Assembly (NCBI RefSeq): GCF_037975245.1
Contig: NC_092575.1
Span: forward strand, 22,502,841-22,566,840
Source: Apostichopus japonicus
Taxonomy: Eukaryota; Echinodermata; Holothuroidea; Aspidochirotida; Stichopodidae
Length of the DNA: 64,000 nucleotides
Reading direction: 5' to 3'
A program made the translations under genes and the position numbers. Each line of letters starts with the position of its first letter. Positions within the stretch are counted from its first letter, which is position 1. Of the stretch, positions 61,340 to 64,000 are shown piece by piece. The notes below the pieces were generated by a model. It had not been told where the DNA came from and did no database searches. It saw only the letters and a program-made list of their open reading frames with translations.

Positions 61340-64000
61340 CGAACGTGAATAGGCAAAGTTCGTGGAACAAGTGTAGGATGCAAATTTACTAATTTGATCT
61401 GATCGTATCAATACGTTTTGAGAGAGATGTGGGATTATTGTCTGGCTTGTATATACACATTTATGTTGTTGTAATTTTGTATTATTTCGATATGTTTCCT
61501 TTTTTTGTGGAAAATTCCTTTCCGAAATTACATATTTATGTTTTACATTGATAGCCTTTAGGCGTATACAACTTACTTTTGTCTTCACAATCTCTTATAT
61601 ATACAACACATTTGTCAAATTCGGTAGATTACATTTTACATTGCCAGATGCAAAATTAAATTTTAAACAGCTACGGGATATGCCAGATGCCAAAATTACA
61701 TTTATACACAGCTAGGGGAGATGTCAAAATTAGCCTACTTTGATCAAGGTTTACACAGCTTTGCTAAAACCAAGATATGTCTCCTTCCATCTTTTTTTAA
61801 CCCGTGTTTTTCTTTTTATTTTAATTAAAAGATAGGGTAAAAAAAAACCCGTTTCTTTTTCATATTCACTTTGTTTGATCAGTACAAGGTCTCATACCTG
61901 AAAAAAAAGTACAATCACTTTTCACATTTGAGTCGTCGAGTTCATTCGGTGACCAATCCTTTGATTTTCCATTTTTTTCTCTTGCATAACCAAGAGAAGA
62001 TAAAAATTAGCAAGCAATGATATTACGGTCGACCAAATAAAATCAATTTATGGCTGACCGATCATTAATTAAGTGCACCTGTGCACTAGACGCATTACTT
62101 TATCTAAACCTGATTGGACAGTCGGACGAATTTTGCGTGGTTTGGAAATTTTAGGATGCACCGGAGTGTTGACCAGCGGTCAGATAAAAGAAAATGACCG
62201 TACGAGGTGATCACCTGGAAAATAACATGTTTGCGACCGTCAGATATATTTGTACTGAAAATGGTAGGCTTTCCTTGTCCCTTCCCTGCCCCTTCCTCAT
62301 AAATGTGTGGAAAATTCGTGTTTCATATTTGTAAAACAAACAAGATGTAAAAATAGCCTAGAAGAAGCTAGGTTGTGGTATGTTTATAGAATACTTGAAT
62401 GTATTCAAGACTGCGCTAGTTTTTTGTCAGCCGTTTTGGGTTTCATGTTGTTGTTGTTATTGTTTTATATAGGTCTATTATCAATTGTTTATCGAAACAG
62501 GAACTGTGCACTATTCCCTGGAGACATATTTACAAATGACGTCATACATATACTAAGCACTATGAATACTGGTAAAGAAAACTCAAAAGCGTCCTTATAG
62601 TTTCTAAACCATGAGTCACATATTTACGCTCAGTTTTCATTGCGTTCTGTTTTTATTTCACGATGTATACCGAGACCTAGTGATGGGGGAGGGGAGGGGT
62701 GGGGGATGGGGTGAAGTAGGTTGGTAGAGAGAAAAGTGTTCAACTGGGTTCGTATTGCAAATTGTATACTATTTAGTATTTACTATATACAGTGAGTGTG
62801 TGTATGATTTATCATATATACGCAATGTTTATTTGTTATGTATGGTGGCAATCGGCGGCTTGGAATTATGGAACTATAAAGTCATGAAGGGAACGACCGG
62901 GGAGGGGTGGAAGAGGGGGGGGCGGTGTGGAGAAACTTTGATTCGTTGCTTGCTTCAAAAAACAACATTATTTTACATTGTTCTACTTCAGCGATGTTAA
63001 ACGGGGTGCATCCATCACGTCCGTACATGAACCTTTCAGAATGTATTCAGATTACTCCGTTACATTACGGATGGGGAAGCTAAGTTGTCATTCCCCCTAA
63101 ACGGGCGGGAAACTGCGCAAGTGCCCCGGCCTGCATGTCTGCCTTGTAATTCTCTGAACGCTTCCAATAACGATGGCCTTTTTTCTTTCAGCCGATGTTT
63201 AAACCCGATCATCATCACATGAAGATTGTGTTTCAATTAGGTCGATGCCTGGCTTGTCAACCTCTGGGTTCAGTAAACTAGATGTTGATGACATCGAGGT
63301 AACATACAGTAACCGATGATAACTTATTGTATAATGATACTCCAATTATTGGTAACGATGATATATAATGATAGATATATCACTATTTATCATATCTTGT
63401 TTCATTGACTGAATTCAAAACGATGTGCACGATATGGCTTATTTGTTCAATAATGTTATGACGACCTAGAAATCCACAACTTCGGCAGTTGACAGTCAAC
63501 ATACTTCAAAGAATAGTTTATTATTTTAAATAATAAAAATCATGAAATTTGAAGAATGTATCTATTCGCCGTCACCACGCCCCCTAAAAAAATGTGAGGA
63601 TGTGGGCGTGACCTAAAGATGCAGACAATTCCAGCATTTTTGGTTCTATTACAAGGATATTCACGTGGTTGAATTTAATTGCTTGTCTAGTTGATAGTTT
63701 CACAGGCTCCAAATATGTCAGTAGAAAAATTATGGGGACCCATATAATCAAAATTGTACACGTATTTTACAACTGCTTTCGGAGCAGACAACTGTACAGT
63801 GTGGAGGGAAGAAGGGGTTCATGTATAAAACTATACTTCCCCCACCCTCCTCCTCCCAAATTTGTCTCAATTCTTCATGAAATTTAGCAATTCACAATAC
63901 ACATTGTCTGAGCTTATATAGGTCTTACAATCGTGCGGTAGAGCCAATCATTGTATACAGGGGTCGGGTGGGGCAGGGGAAGCGGTGCGGAGGGGAGGGG
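57091..64000. other. Gene-free DNA to the window end
   Basis: No exon, promoter or element boundary recognised. Contains (TA) at 58318-58335, poly(A) at 59656-59683, (CT)n at about 60643-60664, long (TA)n at 61260-61337, and G-rich tracts at 62684-62710 and 63960-64000. The longest open frame (180 residues, minus, 61046-61588) contains the (TA)n tract as isoleucine/tyrosine repeats and has no domain. The hydrophobic 97-residue plus frame at 62307-62600 has no splice site or start context worth noting. Confidence 0.5.
61260..61337. repeat. (TA)n microsatellite
   Basis: Nearly 39 uninterrupted TA units. Confidence 0.97.

Noticed and set aside
61046-61588. 180-residue minus-strand open frame
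   Set aside because: A third of it is (TA)n. No domain, no splice sites, no conserved start context.
62307-62600. 97-residue plus frame with a hydrophobic stretch, possible small membrane protein
   Set aside because: A T-rich GTT run creates the hydrophobic stretch. No promoter, Kozak context or splice site supports it.

Overview
This is animal nuclear DNA: AT-rich, intron-rich, and about 95% non-coding. It is full of degraded transposons, (AT)n tracts, long G/C homopolymers and minisatellites. A DIRS-type tyrosine-recombinase retrotransposon, tRNA-derived SINEs and hAT MITEs fit a marine invertebrate deuterostome, and an echinoderm is my best guess. That assignment is inference; no taxon-diagnostic gene is present. 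I see no bacterial operon, CRISPR array, rRNA or intact tRNA.

Host gene (minus strand, about 49.8 kb down to below 11.6 kb). The only convincing protein-coding gene is read right to left. A start exon (36017-36079) is followed by exons at 33897-33968, 12672-13424 and 11601-11753, and the gene continues beyond 11601. Every junction has GT/AG sites and phase 0, so the four exons join into 347 codons of a very acidic, apparently disordered N-terminal region. A second start exon (27256-27336) lies inside the 20-kb third intron. It also ends in phase 0 and would replace the acidic start with an MGxxxS N-myristoylation-type N-terminus. A possible 5' non-coding exon and promoter lie near 49.5-49.85 kb. 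I cannot name the protein. Two LIR-like motifs (WTIV, FEII) in an acidic context suggest, without proving, a link to autophagy or ER-phagy.

DIRS element (3478-10267, minus orientation). It shows inverted terminal repeats, an internal complementary region that reproduces the joined-ends sequence, a frameshifted tyrosine recombinase, a decayed GC-rich gag-like region, two nested tRNA-derived SINEs, and no recognisable reverse transcriptase/RNase H. The two terminal repeats are identical over about 120 bp although the coding region is broken. This suggests a recently mobilised non-autonomous copy.

Dispersed relatives of the DIRS ends. Diverged copies of the same termini, all built around GGAGACAGGTAAG (a consensus splice donor), recur at about 19.9, 22.2/23.2, 26.5/26.8, 30.0/30.4, 32.3, 33.7, 34.4 and 36.5 kb. 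Some are paired head-to-head as short fold-back elements. All solo copies point antisense to the host gene.

Other repeats. hAT-type MITEs lie at 11933, 23369, 24318, 50833 and 56702 (four with clear 8-bp target duplications), with a tentative one at 38890. There is a non-LTR retrotransposon tail at 15.85 kb, a 42-bp minisatellite of about 30 copies (40.49-41.77 kb), a 24-bp minisatellite (45.63-45.92 kb), several short tandem duplications, long (TA)n tracts at 53.7 and 61.3 kb, and repeats carrying direct TGACCT half-sites. From about 51 kb to the end I see no gene I can defend.
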